A DNA stretch of 64,000 bases from Mediterranea massiliensis (GCA_015060685.1 SUXZ01000002.1:124001-188000); one strand, 5' to 3'; counted from the first letter of the stretch, positions 8,708 to 18,367 are shown. Translations and numbers: made by a program. Notes: a model not told the origin generated them from the sequence alone.

Positions 8708-9055
8708 TCACTTTTCTTGATGCCGCAAAGTAAACGATTATTTGCGGATTGAGCAAATTATGGATGTCCCATTACGATAATTTCGTAACGATAATTACGT
8801 AATGAATAGGTGTGAAAGCATTGTTGCGTTCCTATATTCAATTCTTACCCAATGTGAACTTTATCTTTGCATAGCCGTTGCAGAAGCTATAAACGACCTT
8901 AATGGCAATATATTTTCTTTCGCGGATAAATCACTATACTTCCATGGGGAATATTTGATTTTTATAATCTTAAGAAAAGGCTTAAAAAAGAATAGCTGAT
9001 ATTATGAGGTGTTTTCTAATCACTTGAATATTAGTTATTTGTATTTGTGAATTCC
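8708..9055. other. Gene-free region upstream of folB
   Basis: AT-rich sequence without a convincing gene. An overlapping repeat (ACGATAATT twice, bounded by inverted CATTACG/CGTAATG) lies at about 8770-8803 and could be a regulatory site for folB. A short plus-strand frame at 8802-8999 has no family signature or ribosome site. Confidence 0.5.
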
Positions 9056-9297
9056 TTTGCGAAAACTTACCGCCAAATTCACGCGCAAATTGCTCCGGAT
9101 TTGTTCGGGATTTGCTCCGAGTTTGCGCACAATCTTTGTCGGATTTGTGCGCAAAGACGATAAAAAACACGCGTGAATTTGGTAACAATTGTTCGTGAAT
9201 CCGGCGTAAATCACGCGTGAATTTGGCGGGATGTTTTTACGTTGCAAAAACTATCGGGTTTTCCTCGCGCGCGTGTGTGCGTGCGCGTAATAATATA
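9056..9297. repeat. 22-bp-period degenerate repeat array A with alternating GC tract
   Basis: Eleven successive 22-base units can be laid end to end from 9056 without a phase change. Examples: 9078-9099 TTCACGCGCAA..., 9166-9187 AACACGCGTGA..., 9188-9209 ATTGTTCGTGA..., 9210-9231 ATCACGCGTGA.... The units differ strongly but keep TNACGCGTGA or TTTGNNCG blocks and a CCGG-like block in register. Bases 9266-9289 are a perfect 24-base alternating purine-pyrimidine tract rich in CG. A 33-base block (9079-9111) is identical to one in array B at 62924-62956. It lies between folB and the SGNH hydrolase gene. Confidence 0.8.
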
Positions 9298-9458
9298 TAA
9301 GGTGTGTAAGTGCTGCTTTTGCGGCATCGCATAAATTGGAATGGAATTTTAGTATAAATAGAAAATAATTTAGGCATAAATTATTTTTAATTTATGCGAT
9401 GAAAAAAACGGAGCACCTAATGGTATAGATGCTCCGTTCGTTATAATGGGGTTCCTTT

Positions 9459-10118
9459 TTACTTGATTGCTTCGAGCAATTGGTCGCAGATGCTCTTCAT
9501 GCCGCTTACGGATGGGTGGCCGTTTTGCTTTTCGATGTCGTGAAGTTCGATAAGCTGAACGTTGTAGTGCTTGCACACTTCGCGGAACGATTCGTTAATC
9601 TCTTCTCTCAATTCCGAATTCAGGATTGAATATATTTCAGCTTTAGGGTAGCGCTTTTGCAGGGTGTCCAACAGACAGGCAAGGGCAGGGCGGAAGCTTT
9701 TGCAATCTTCTTTTGTCCAATCGGCATATTGGTACTCGCCAATCGGTGAGCGTGCCCAAGCATCGTTGGTACCGCCAAATACAAAGATAATATCGGGCGA
9801 GCCGAGCGAATCTACGCGTGCGGTAAATGCCGAGCGGGACGAGTCCATTCTGCCATAGCCAGTGCCGCAAATGGTGGTGCCGCCCCAAGAGTCGTTCTTC
9901 TCCAGTTCGTATCCTTTGGCCTTGATATAGAGGCTCCACCACATCTGCTCTACATCCTTAACGTCGTTGTTGGCATCGGGATAGAAAGGAGCATAGTTGT
10001 CGGGGATGTATCCTTTGTAGGTAGAATACGAGTCGCCCAAGATAGATACTTTTTTGGTTTGTGCACTTGCTGCGAAGGCAATGGTCAGCAGTAACGTCAG
10101 AGTGATAATCTTTTTCAT
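9459..10118 (-). CDS. Secreted SGNH/GDSL-type hydrolase
   Basis: This 219-residue exported esterase or lipase-like enzyme begins with a signal peptide (KK, hydrophobic core, cleavage after AASAQ at about residue 20). Block I SILGDSYS carries the nucleophile Ser30, the GGTND block supplies oxyanion-hole residues, and the late NGHPSVSGM supplies the catalytic His with the preceding Asp. Members remove acyl or acetyl groups from glycans and lipids; the substrate is not evident. It lies downstream of malQ on the same strand but beyond a terminator, so it is probably transcribed separately. Confidence 0.85.
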   Translation of the reverse strand: MKKIITLTLLLTIAFAASAQTKKVSILGDSYSTYKGYIPDNYAPFYPDANNDVKDVEQMWWSLYIKAKGYELEKNDSWGGTTICGTGYGRMDSSRSAFTARVDSLGSPDIIFVFGGTNDAWARSPIGEYQYADWTKEDCKSFRPALACLLDTLQKRYPKAEIYSILNSELREEINESFREVCKHYNVQLIELHDIEKQNGHPSVSGMKSICDQLLEAIK

Positions 10119-10235
10119 ATCAGTATTGTTTAAGGTGAGATTCGAATAAATCCTTTATCGGCATGTAGCCCGAATCTCTTTACGACTCATGCCAATCTCT
10201 CTTTGTTGGGACAAAGATAAGTAAAAACATTAAAA

Positions 10236-10270
10236 AATCCCGAATAGATGACTATTCAGGATTCTTTTTT
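10236..10270. terminator. Terminator after malQ
   Basis: An interrupted stem (AATCCCGAATAG with CTATTCAGGATT) has an A-run on the left and a long T-run on the right. It can terminate the leftward malQ transcript. Confidence 0.75.
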
Positions 10271-10284
10271 TTTATGTTGATGGC

Positions 10285-12978
10285 TTATCGGCCATTATGA
10301 TTGATAAGTGCAACAATCTTTTTGTTTACCGAGTCGGCCTTCAGCAGTTGCTCTAAAGTGAGGTGCATGCGGTATCTCCAATAGTGGCGTGGGTTGGCCG
10401 GAATGTTGATGCGCTCGGCCTGCACATTGGGGTTGCGCCATTTGTTGTCGAGCGAAAGCCAGTCTTGCAACGAGAGGATGCAGAGAATGGAATTGCTCGC
10501 AAGATGGGCTTCGATGACCTGCTTGCAGATGTCGGTAGAGGCTGTGCGTGGTGCCTCGCCGGGTTGTTGCAGCACGTGGTTGTAGAATTGCTGCGTTTGT
10601 GCGGCATCTTCCTCCCACCAACCGCGAAGGGTGGACATGTCGTGGGTAGAGATGGTGCATACCGAGCGGTAGGGATACCATTCGGGATGTCCGAATTGTT
10701 GCGACGGATCTTTGGGCATGCGTTGAATCTCTAACGACAGGATGCGCAAGTCGTTCATAACGCCGGCCACACAATGCGGAATCATGCCCAAGTCTTCGCC
10801 ACACACCAGCATGCGTGTGCTTTGGGTGAGCTGCGGCAACTTCTTCATGGCTTGCCATCCCCAGAAATCGTTGTGGCGATGGTAGTAGTAGTGGTCGTAC
10901 AAGCGGTTGAATGCAGCCTTTTCCCAATCGTTCAGGGCGCGGTAGATGTAGTCGTTCTGTACTCCGATGCGCGGATGATATTGCTTGGCATCGTTGCGGT
11001 CGGGCACAAAAAGTACGTTGCTGATGAGTGAATACAATCCGTCGCGAATCCAAACGCTGTCGGCATCGGTCTTGCCGGCAAAGTAGGCTTCCACTTTGCG
11101 CTGAGTGTCAAACTCGGGCTTCATGTCGTACACTTCCCACGTATCGGTGGCCACAAGGAAGGTCTTCTTTACATAATCGGTGTGCTTGCCGAAGATGTCG
11201 TCCAGGAAATACTCGTGGATGTAGGGTTTCAGGAAGAAATCGGAACGGAACTGCAGGCCGTAGCTCTCAATCTCTTCGCGCGACATGGGTAGGGAAGGGG
11301 CAAATTGCCCGAGCAGACCGTGTACGGCATTCATCGGAATCTCCCAGATGCGGAAGAAGCCTAAGATGTGGTCGATGCGGTAGGCATCGAAGTACTCGCT
11401 CATCTTGCGGAAGCGTTTCATCCACCAGGCATAGCCGTCCTTCTCCATCACCTCCCAGTTGTAGGTGGGGAATCCCCAGTTTTGTCCGTTCACCGAGAAG
11501 TCATCGGGTGGGGCACCGGCCTGTCCGTTCATGTTGAAGTAATGGGGTTCTTTCCATGCCTCTACACTGGTGCGGCTGATGCCGATAGGAATGTCTCCTT
11601 TCAGCACCACTCCGTTTGTGCGGGCATGATTGGTGGCATCCAACAGTTGTTGGTGCAGGTTGAACTGAATGTAATAATAGATGGCGATGTCGGGATAAAT
11701 AGTTGAGGTAGGTTGGCAAAGGGTTTCAATTTTAGCGGCATCGTACACATTGTGTTCGGGCCACTTGTTAAAGTCGGGTGTCTTGTAAACATCGCGCAGA
11801 TAGCTATAGGCAGCATAGGGCTGTAGCCACTCTTGGTTGTTGGCGAAGAATTGCTTGAATGCTTCGCTTGCCAATACGGCTTCGCCTTCTTGCTTGAATA
11901 TCACTCTGAAATATTCCCACTTGCATTGGTTTACGGCTTCGTAATCAATCTGCTCAAGAGCGTTCAGCTCTTTCTGGCGGCGGTTGAATGCGGCCATCTT
12001 CTTCTTGTTTTTCAGTGCACCCAATTGCTTGATGTCGGCATATAGGGGGTGCAAAGCATAGATGGAAATGCTGTTGTAGGGATAAGAGTCTGTCCACGTG
12101 TGTGTCATCGTGGTGTCGTTGATGGGCAGGATTTGTACCACCTTCTGTTGGGTTAGTACCGCCCAATCTACCATCTTCTTCAAATCGCCGAAGTCTCCGA
12201 TGCCGAAACTCTTTTCCGTGCGAAGCGAGAAGATGGGGATGGCCACACCGGCACCTTTCCATGCCGGCAGGTCGAAGTAAACGTAACGGTCGCCAATGGC
12301 CAGCGTTTCGTTGTTGCCAATTTGCGGGTTGGCTATGTAGCGGTTGGGGTTGTTCTCCCAAGCCACAATCTTATTGCTCTTCTTGTTGATAAGTATGAAT
12401 TTGTATTCCAGCGGATAAACTAATTTGCTGGCATCCACGTCGGCTTGCCATTCGGGGAAGTTGGCGTCGCTCATCGGGATAGCCTTGCTGGTATCCCAAT
12501 TGCCCAATGTGGGTTGGTTGCCACAAATGGCTAAGCAGTGTTCGCTATCTACACATGGTGCATAAGCCTTGAACAAAATGCTTTTAGCGTGGCTTTTGGG
12601 CGCTTCGCTTCGGTTGCCGTGTGCAAGCAGCGATTCGGTAAAGGCCGAAGTGTAGAAGTATTGTTGTTCGGGAATATTCTTCCAACAGTCTTCTATGCGA
12701 TATGTCTTCTTGCTGTTGCCCGATGTGTAAAGTGTGCGGGGCAGATAGTTCCACTCGGTGCGTACTACATTTCCGCCGCAATAGATGTGATAACTATATT
12801 GTACTTTGCCCTCTTTGGGCTGTTTGATAGGCGTTTCGAGTGTCCAGTGTATGCCGTCGAAGGTGTGCATCGGTACGGCAAGTTCAGGATTGCCATTGCC
12901 CAACTCCGGGATGTTTCCCAGGATGCGGACCTCTTCGCCCCAGTTTGTGCGATACTCTATGTTAAAAATTAGCGTCAT
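10285..12978 (-). CDS. malQ: 4-alpha-glucanotransferase (amylomaltase) with N-terminal starch-binding modules
   Basis: This 897-residue enzyme transfers maltooligosyl units between glucans. Two CBM20-like beta-sandwich modules (about 1-110 and 130-235; RTNWGEEVRILG, AICGNQPTLGNWD) precede a GH77 barrel (about 250-880). Barrel motifs include FGIGDFGDL, the nucleophile region AYRIDHILGFFRIW, CGEDLGMIP and the THDMSTLRGWW motif. There is no signal peptide, so it acts in the cytoplasm on glycogen or imported maltodextrin. The two-CBM20 architecture and nearly 900-residue length are the long form found in Bacteroidetes and plants (DPE2-like), unlike the shorter E. coli enzyme. Confidence 0.93.
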   Translation of the reverse strand: MTLIFNIEYRTNWGEEVRILGNIPELGNGNPELAVPMHTFDGIHWTLETPIKQPKEGKVQYSYHIYCGGNVVRTEWNYLPRTLYTSGNSKKTYRIEDCWKNIPEQQYFYTSAFTESLLAHGNRSEAPKSHAKSILFKAYAPCVDSEHCLAICGNQPTLGNWDTSKAIPMSDANFPEWQADVDASKLVYPLEYKFILINKKSNKIVAWENNPNRYIANPQIGNNETLAIGDRYVYFDLPAWKGAGVAIPIFSLRTEKSFGIGDFGDLKKMVDWAVLTQQKVVQILPINDTTMTHTWTDSYPYNSISIYALHPLYADIKQLGALKNKKKMAAFNRRQKELNALEQIDYEAVNQCKWEYFRVIFKQEGEAVLASEAFKQFFANNQEWLQPYAAYSYLRDVYKTPDFNKWPEHNVYDAAKIETLCQPTSTIYPDIAIYYYIQFNLHQQLLDATNHARTNGVVLKGDIPIGISRTSVEAWKEPHYFNMNGQAGAPPDDFSVNGQNWGFPTYNWEVMEKDGYAWWMKRFRKMSEYFDAYRIDHILGFFRIWEIPMNAVHGLLGQFAPSLPMSREEIESYGLQFRSDFFLKPYIHEYFLDDIFGKHTDYVKKTFLVATDTWEVYDMKPEFDTQRKVEAYFAGKTDADSVWIRDGLYSLISNVLFVPDRNDAKQYHPRIGVQNDYIYRALNDWEKAAFNRLYDHYYYHRHNDFWGWQAMKKLPQLTQSTRMLVCGEDLGMIPHCVAGVMNDLRILSLEIQRMPKDPSQQFGHPEWYPYRSVCTISTHDMSTLRGWWEEDAAQTQQFYNHVLQQPGEAPRTASTDICKQVIEAHLASNSILCILSLQDWLSLDNKWRNPNVQAERINIPANPRHYWRYRMHLTLEQLLKADSVNKKIVALINHNGR

Positions 12979-12992
12979 ATGGTTGTATTAAA

Positions 12993-13057
12993 AATAAATA
13001 GCTGCAATAACTATGCAAGTATAAGTACTTTTGTTCATAGTTATGCAGCTATTTATT
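12993..13057. terminator. Long hairpin between nrdJ and malQ
   Basis: Arms 12993-13015 and 13036-13057 pair over 22 bp with one extra A on the left. The 20-base loop itself contains AAGTACTT. It lies between the end of nrdJ and the start of malQ on the same strand. It may act as a terminator for nrdJ, although the run of T is weak, or as a processing or mobile-type inverted repeat. Confidence 0.6.
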
Positions 13058-13108
13058 CAATAACGCTGAAAAATGTTATGCAAACGTTTGTGCTTGCATG
13101 AGCAGAAC

Positions 13109-15646
13109 TTATCCGCAACGAGATGCACCGCAGCTGGTACAGATGAGGCAACCTTCCTGGTAAATCAAGGTTTCGTTGCCACAGTTAGGACATTTCTTGC
13201 CCTTGGCTTCGGTGCCGTCCAGTACGTATTTCTTCAAGGCGCGTTCTACACCGTTCTTCCAAGTGTTGATGCTTTCGCTATCCAACGACAATGAGCTGAT
13301 GAGCTTCATTACCTGCTCGATAGGCATGCGATAACGGAGCACGCCCGAAATGAGCTTGGCATAGTTCCAGTACTCTTGGTTGAACTTTTCAGAAAGGCCT
13401 TCGATGGTTACTTTGTATCCGCGCTTGTTTTCGAATTGGAAGTCGTAGCGTTTGTTGCCATCTTCATCTACATTCTTGATGATGTGTCCGCTATTTACGC
13501 TCTTTGGCAATACGATACCCTCTTCATCGTCGAGCACACCGGTAAAGATTTCGTAAGGATGTCCGTCGAGGATACCTACGAATGCCACCCATTTTTCCTT
13601 GTTGTTTTGGAAACGAACAACGTCGGCATTCAATATTCTTGGACGAACTTCTACTACTGTAGGTGGCTTGCATGGGGGCAACTCTTCCTTCTTGTCGTTC
13701 TTGGTTGAGATAAGTACGCCCGAACGTGAGCCGTCGCGATATACGGTACATCCTTTGCAACCGGATTTCCATGCTTCTACATACAAGCGGTTTACCAACT
13801 CCTCTTCTACGTTGTTTGGCAGGTTGATGGTAACACTGATTGAGTGGTCAACCCACTTTTGGATGCGTCCTTGCATCTTCACCTTCATCATCCAATCTAC
13901 GTCGTTGGAAGTAGCCTTGTAATAAGGAGACTTTTCTACCAACGCATCGATTTCTTCCTGAGTGTAACGCTTGTTTGGATCCAAACCTTGTGTTTCCATC
14001 CAAGTAACGAACTTAGGATGATAAACAATGTATTCTTCGAATGCATCGCCTGTTTCGTCAATAAAGTCAACGTGAACATTGGTGTCGTTGGGGTTCACTT
14101 TGCGACGACGCTTGTAAACGGGGAGGAATACAGGCTCGATACCCGATGTGGTTTGAGTCATCAGACTGGTGGTACCGGTTGGTGCAATGGTCAAGCAGGC
14201 AATGTTGCGACGACCATATTTCTTCATTTCTTCGTAGAGTTCGGGATCGGCTTCGCGCAAGCGGTTGATGAATGGGTTGTTTGCTTCGCGTGCTGTGTCG
14301 TAGATTTCGAACGAACCGCGTTCTTTAGCCATGTTTACAGATGAACGGTATGCACTCAAAGCAATGGTTTGGTGAACTTTTTCCGAGAAGTCGGTTGCCT
14401 CTTCGGTGCCATAACGCAAGCCCAATGCTGCCAACATATCGCCTTCGGCAGTGATACCTACGCCTGTACGACGACCTTGTCCGCTCTTCTTGTAAATCTT
14501 GTCCCACAATACGCGCTCGGTTTGTTTCACGTTGTCATCTTCAGGGTCAGAGTCAATCTTCTCCATGATGCGTTCGATTTTCTCCAATTCCAAGTCGATG
14601 ATGTCGTCCATAATGCGTTGTGCCAAGCCTACGTGCTTCTTGAACAACTCGAAGTCGAAATAGGCTTCGGGAGTAAACGGATTCACTACGTATGAATAGA
14701 GGTTGATGGCCAACAAACGGCATGAGTCGTAAGGACACAAAGGAATTTCGCCGCAAGGGTTGGTCGATACGGTGCGGTAGCCCAAATCGGCATAGCAGTC
14801 GGGTACTGATTCGCGGATGATAGTGTCCCAGAAGAGTACGCCCGGTTCGGCCGATTTCCATGCGTTGTGTACAATCTTCTTCCACAATGCACTGGCATCA
14901 ATCTCCTTCTTGAAGGTTGGGTTGGCCGAGTTGATGGGATATTGTTGTACGTATGGAGTGCCATCAACGGCAGCTTGCATAAATTCATCGTCGAGTTTAA
15001 CCGATACGTTGGCGCCGGTAACCTTTCCTTCGGTCATCTTGGCATCGATAAACGATTCTGAGTCCGGGTGCTTGATAGAAACACTCAACATCAATGCGCC
15101 GCGACGGCCATCTTGAGCCACTTCGCGTGTAGAGTTAGAGTAGCGCTCCATGAAAGGAACAAGGCCGGTTGAGGTCAAGGCCGAGTTCTTGACGGGAGAA
15201 CCTTTCGGACGGATGTGTGATAGGTCGTGACCTACACCACCACGACGCTTCATGAGTTGCACTTGTTCTTCGTCAACTTTGAAGATAGCACCATAAGAGT
15301 CGGCTTCACCGTCCACACCAATTACGAAACAGTTCGACAAGGAAGCAACCTGGAAGTTATTGCCGATACCGGTCATTGGGCTACCTTGAGGAACAATGTA
15401 CTTGAAGTGGTCGAACAAGTCGAACAATTCTTGTGGGCTGAGAGGATTCGCATACTTCGCTTCAATGCGTGCAACTTCGTTTGCGATGCGCCAATGCATG
15501 TCTTCCGGAGATTTCTCGTAGATGTTTCCGAAAGAGTCTTTAACAGCGTATTTGTTTACCCAAACACGCGCAGCCAATTCGTCGCCTTTAAAGTAATTCA
15601 AAGAGGCTTCAAAGGCTTCTTCATAGGAATAAGTTTTGTTTTCCAC
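13109..15646 (-). CDS. nrdJ: Adenosylcobalamin-dependent ribonucleotide reductase (class II)
   Basis: This 845-residue enzyme makes deoxyribonucleotides with a B12-derived thiyl radical and needs no oxygen. Visible motifs are NPCGEIPL, which carries the active-site cysteine region, IAPTGTTS, the GIEPVF segment, and an early cysteine in LSNCFVIGV. A C-terminal zinc-ribbon-like tail has CPNCG and CTSCG pairs and a final CG, which fits the redox tail that re-reduces the active site. It is one of two B12-dependent functions in the window, with MutA/MutB. No cobalamin riboswitch is seen upstream. Confidence 0.94.
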   Translation of the reverse strand: MENKTYSYEEAFEASLNYFKGDELAARVWVNKYAVKDSFGNIYEKSPEDMHWRIANEVARIEAKYANPLSPQELFDLFDHFKYIVPQGSPMTGIGNNFQVASLSNCFVIGVDGEADSYGAIFKVDEEQVQLMKRRGGVGHDLSHIRPKGSPVKNSALTSTGLVPFMERYSNSTREVAQDGRRGALMLSVSIKHPDSESFIDAKMTEGKVTGANVSVKLDDEFMQAAVDGTPYVQQYPINSANPTFKKEIDASALWKKIVHNAWKSAEPGVLFWDTIIRESVPDCYADLGYRTVSTNPCGEIPLCPYDSCRLLAINLYSYVVNPFTPEAYFDFELFKKHVGLAQRIMDDIIDLELEKIERIMEKIDSDPEDDNVKQTERVLWDKIYKKSGQGRRTGVGITAEGDMLAALGLRYGTEEATDFSEKVHQTIALSAYRSSVNMAKERGSFEIYDTAREANNPFINRLREADPELYEEMKKYGRRNIACLTIAPTGTTSLMTQTTSGIEPVFLPVYKRRRKVNPNDTNVHVDFIDETGDAFEEYIVYHPKFVTWMETQGLDPNKRYTQEEIDALVEKSPYYKATSNDVDWMMKVKMQGRIQKWVDHSISVTINLPNNVEEELVNRLYVEAWKSGCKGCTVYRDGSRSGVLISTKNDKKEELPPCKPPTVVEVRPRILNADVVRFQNNKEKWVAFVGILDGHPYEIFTGVLDDEEGIVLPKSVNSGHIIKNVDEDGNKRYDFQFENKRGYKVTIEGLSEKFNQEYWNYAKLISGVLRYRMPIEQVMKLISSLSLDSESINTWKNGVERALKKYVLDGTEAKGKKCPNCGNETLIYQEGCLICTSCGASRCG

Positions 15647-15723
15647 GATGTTTATAACTTAATTTAGATTGTTTTAATAAGTAAATGTGTAGAAGTTTAC
15701 CTGTTGGCTAATAAATGTGTTTG

Positions 15724-15755
15724 CAAAGCTAATAATGTTTTTGATATTGACCAAA
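15724..15755 (-). promoter_or_regulatory. Promoter of nrdJ
   Basis: Read on the minus strand, TTTG (15752-15755), 20 bp, then TAGCTTTG (15724-15731). This is an excellent match to the Bacteroidetes promoter and leaves a leader of about 70 bases. Confidence 0.8.
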
Positions 15756-15964
15756 TGTTTTCAGAAATATTTTTGCTAAAAATATAAAGTTGTCCAAAAC
15801 AAAAAGTTAATATGATTATAATCAGCATATTGTGATTTTTATAGATTTGAAAAGTTTTCCAAAACGAATAATTTGCAATTTTTGTTTGTTGCTTGTAGGC
15901 GAATGGCTGCTCTTAGTGACGAATTGATTAAATAACTCTATTTGTGCTTTTAAATTGCTTTTTA
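15756..15964. other. Gene-free AT-rich spacer between nrdJ and nitroreductase promoters
   Basis: This part of the nrdJ-nitroreductase gap holds no gene. It has two related words (GTTGTCCAAAAC and GTTTTCCAAAACG, 15791-15802 and 15852-15864) and an imperfect palindrome around 15810-15832 (AATATG...CATATT) that could be operators. No B12-box or other riboswitch fold is apparent. Confidence 0.45.
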
Positions 15965-15996
15965 TTTGGTTGATATACCCCCATTCCTTATCTTTG
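15965..15996 (+). promoter_or_regulatory. Promoter of the nitroreductase gene
   Basis: TTTG (15965-15968), 20 bp, TATCTTTG (15989-15996); the start codon is 25 bp downstream. Confidence 0.8.
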
Positions 15997-16021
15997 CAAA
16001 GATAACTATATATAATAAGGT

Positions 16022-16759
16022 ATGGAAAGTATGAAACAACGACGGACTATCCGTCAATATCAAGAGAAAGATGTTTCTCCCGAAGTGTTGAACGAATTGA
16101 TGGAGATTGCTTGCCGTGCATCTACGGTTGGAAACATGCAAACCTATAGTGTGGTGGTTACCCGTGATGCGGCAATGAAAGAGCGTTTGGCTCCGGCACA
16201 TTTCAATCAGTCGATGGTGAAGAAGGCACCGGTAGTACTTACCTTTTGTGTCGATCTGAACCGTTTCTCCAAGTGGTGCGAACAGCGTCAGGCATCGCCT
16301 GGATACAACAACTTGCAATGGTTCGTAACCGGTGCTATCGATGCTTTGCTTGTTGCCCAAACATTCTGTGTGGCAGCCGAAGAGAGAGGATTGGGTATCT
16401 GCTATTTGGGTACTACTACATACAATCCCGACCAGCTTATCGATGTGTTGAATCTGCCCGAATTGGTGTTCCCGATAACTACCATTACATTGGGATGGCC
16501 AGACGAAATGCCTGAGCAGGTGGACAGATTGCCGTTGGAAGCTATTCTGCACCAAGAAACCTATCACGATTATTCAAAGGATGATATCGACAGACTTTAT
16601 GCTTATAAGGAGTCGCTTCCAGAGAACAAGAAGTTTGTGGAAGAGAATGCTAAAGAGACGTTGGCTCAAGTATTTACCGATATCCGCTATAAGAAAGCAG
16701 ATAATGAACACTTCTCGGATGTTCTTTGGAAAATGTTGAAGAAGCAGGGGTTCTGCTAA
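16022..16759 (+). CDS. Nitroreductase-family flavin oxidoreductase
   Basis: This 245-residue protein probably binds FMN and uses NAD(P)H. The N-terminal RRTIRQYQEKDVSPEVLNELMEIACRASTVGNMQ is the family's FMN-binding region, and LGICYLGTT is the second conserved block. The C-terminal 60 residues (YKESLPENKKF...) extend over the partner subunit in NfsA-type enzymes. Physiological substrates of such proteins are often unknown; in anaerobes they reduce nitro compounds, including metronidazole. It is a single gene with its own promoter and terminator, convergent with dnaA. Confidence 0.85.
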   Translation: MESMKQRRTIRQYQEKDVSPEVLNELMEIACRASTVGNMQTYSVVVTRDAAMKERLAPAHFNQSMVKKAPVVLTFCVDLNRFSKWCEQRQASPGYNNLQWFVTGAIDALLVAQTFCVAAEERGLGICYLGTTTYNPDQLIDVLNLPELVFPITTITLGWPDEMPEQVDRLPLEAILHQETYHDYSKDDIDRLYAYKESLPENKKFVEENAKETLAQVFTDIRYKKADNEHFSDVLWKMLKKQGFC

Positions 16760-16761
16760 AC

Positions 16762-16791
16762 AATAAGCGCCGGATTATTCCGGCGCTTATT
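16762..16791. terminator. Bidirectional terminator between nitroreductase and dnaA
   Basis: A 13-bp perfect stem (16762-16774 with 16779-16791), loop TTAT. The right arm contains the dnaA stop codon (TTA at 16787-16789 on the plus strand), so the two convergent genes share one compact terminator. Confidence 0.88.
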
Positions 16792-18187
16792 TGTTTATAT
16801 TATCCTTTCTCTTGAGTAGGGTAGTAATCTTGTCTAAGTTGGCACTGAACGTTTTGTCAACTTGAATCAAGTCTTTGACTAATTTGCATGCATGCAACAC
16901 GGTGGCATGGTCGCGACTGCCTATATAACTACCGATTCGTGCGCTCGACATATTGGTGTGTTCCTTGGCCAAATACATAGCGATTTGTCTGGCTTGAACT
17001 ACCTCGCGCTTGCGCGATGTAGAGCGAATCAAGGCAGTGCTGATATTTAATTGTTCGCTCACGGTGTTGAGGATGTCTTCAACGGTAATCTCTTTCTGAA
17101 CGTAGTTTACTACTTTGCGAACAATGCGTTGTGCCAAGTCCAAATCCACTTCACGGTTATAAATGGTAGCATGAGCCATGATGGAGATGATGATACCTTC
17201 CAAGTCGCGAATGCTGTCACATACATTTTCGGCAATGAAGTTGATTACTTCTTCAGGGAAGTTCAATCCGTCGCGTTTGATTTTGTTGCGTAGGATGTCT
17301 TTTCGTAGTTCGATGGTGGGTTTCTCCAATTCGGCCACCATACCCCATTTGAAGCGAGTAATCATTCTCTCTTCCATACCTTGCAGCATGGCTGGTGAGC
17401 GGTCGGATGAAAGAATAAGTTGCTTGCCGTTTTGTTGCAAGTGGTTAAAGATATGGAAGAATGTGTTTTGCGTACGGGTTACTCCGGCAAATTCTTGTAT
17501 ATCGTCAACAATCAGTACGTCGATGGTTTGGTAGAATTTGATGAAGTCGTTCACGGTATTGTTGCGCACCGAGTCGGTATATTGCACTTGGAAGAGGTGT
17601 GCCGATACATAGAGTACGCGCTTTTCCTGGTGCAGTTCTTTGATTTTGGCTCCGATGGCATTAATCAAGTGCGTTTTTCCTACTCCCGATGCTCCATATA
17701 AAAAGAGGGGGTTGAAGGTTGTTTTGGCAGGGTTTTCCGCTATGGCTTCACCAACGCTTCGTGATAGTTTGTTGCTTGTTCCTTCGATAAATGTGTCAAA
17801 GTTGTATTCGGGCTTTAGTTGTGAGTCAATATCCGCATAGGGCATGCTGGGCACGTCCTTCTTGATGGTTTTAGGTTGTGTTGCTGGTTTGTGTTCTTCT
17901 GATGGGTATTCCACCCCCACGGCGGGGTGTTGAACCACGCTTATCTTATACATCAGTTTGGTTCCTTCGCCCATCACCTTATAGATGGTCTTTCGAAGCA
18001 AATCAATGTAATTTGCCTCGAGGAACTCGTACACATATTGGCTTGGCACTTGGATAGTCAGCGTTTTGTCCTTAAAATTTAAAGGGACAATTGGCTGAAA
18101 CCAGGTGTTGAATGCCTGCTCTGATATGTTGTCCTTGATAATGACAAGACAACGCTCCCAAAGCACGGCATGATTTTGTTTGTTCAT
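16787..18187 (-). CDS. dnaA: Chromosomal replication initiator DnaA
   Basis: This 466-residue AAA+ protein binds DnaA boxes at oriC and melts DNA. Domain I is at the N-terminus ([13 protein letters not shown]...FNTWFQPI). Domain III has Walker A GASGVGKT, Walker [11 protein letters not shown] and sensor regions. Domain IV has the DNA-recognition signature [23 protein letters not shown] at 18187 is preferred to a GTG at 18202. I see no cluster of TTATNCACA boxes in the flanking 350 bp, so oriC is probably elsewhere, as is common in Bacteroidetes where dnaA is not at the origin. Confidence 0.96.
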   Translation of the reverse strand: MNKQNHAVLWERCLVIIKDNISEQAFNTWFQPIVPLNFKDKTLTIQVPSQYVYEFLEANYIDLLRKTIYKVMGEGTKLMYKISVVQHPAVGVEYPSEEHKPATQPKTIKKDVPSMPYADIDSQLKPEYNFDTFIEGTSNKLSRSVGEAIAENPAKTTFNPLFLYGASGVGKTHLINAIGAKIKELHQEKRVLYVSAHLFQVQYTDSVRNNTVNDFIKFYQTIDVLIVDDIQEFAGVTRTQNTFFHIFNHLQQNGKQLILSSDRSPAMLQGMEERMITRFKWGMVAELEKPTIELRKDILRNKIKRDGLNFPEEVINFIAENVCDSIRDLEGIIISIMAHATIYNREVDLDLAQRIVRKVVNYVQKEITVEDILNTVSEQLNISTALIRSTSRKREVVQARQIAMYLAKEHTNMSSARIGSYIGSRDHATVLHACKLVKDLIQVDKTFSANLDKITTLLKRKDNINK

Positions 18188-18335
18188 AGCGGCTTTTGAC
18201 ACATTTATTAATTAAAAAGGAAAACTTCTACGTTTGCAAAAATGGGAATCTTATTTCAGAAAAACAAATCATTTTTTTCTTGTGTTTTTCGAATAAACAA
18301 TAATGGGTTTAATTTCAGTAACTTATAAAAAACAG

Positions 18336-18367
18336 ATGCAAGTGCCCCGTTTTGGTGGCACTTGCAT
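18336..18367. terminator. Terminator-like hairpin between the MCE gene and dnaA
   Basis: An 11-bp stem (18336-18346 with 18357-18367) has T-runs available on both strands. It lies downstream of the leftward MCE-protein gene, about 185 bp after its stop, and upstream of dnaA. The rest of 18188-18551 is AT-rich without a supported gene. Confidence 0.7.

Noticed and set aside
8802..8999. 65-codon plus-strand coding frame
   Set aside because: AT-rich intergenic sequence with no start signal and no family likeness.
9035..9247. Short minus-strand coding frames across array A
   Set aside because: The repeating peptide pattern comes from the 22-bp DNA period, and 22 is not a multiple of three, so the frame shifts with each unit.
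15647..15760. Cobalamin riboswitch for nrdJ
   Set aside because: Leader from the predicted start is about 70 bases, too short, and no B12-box is recognisable.
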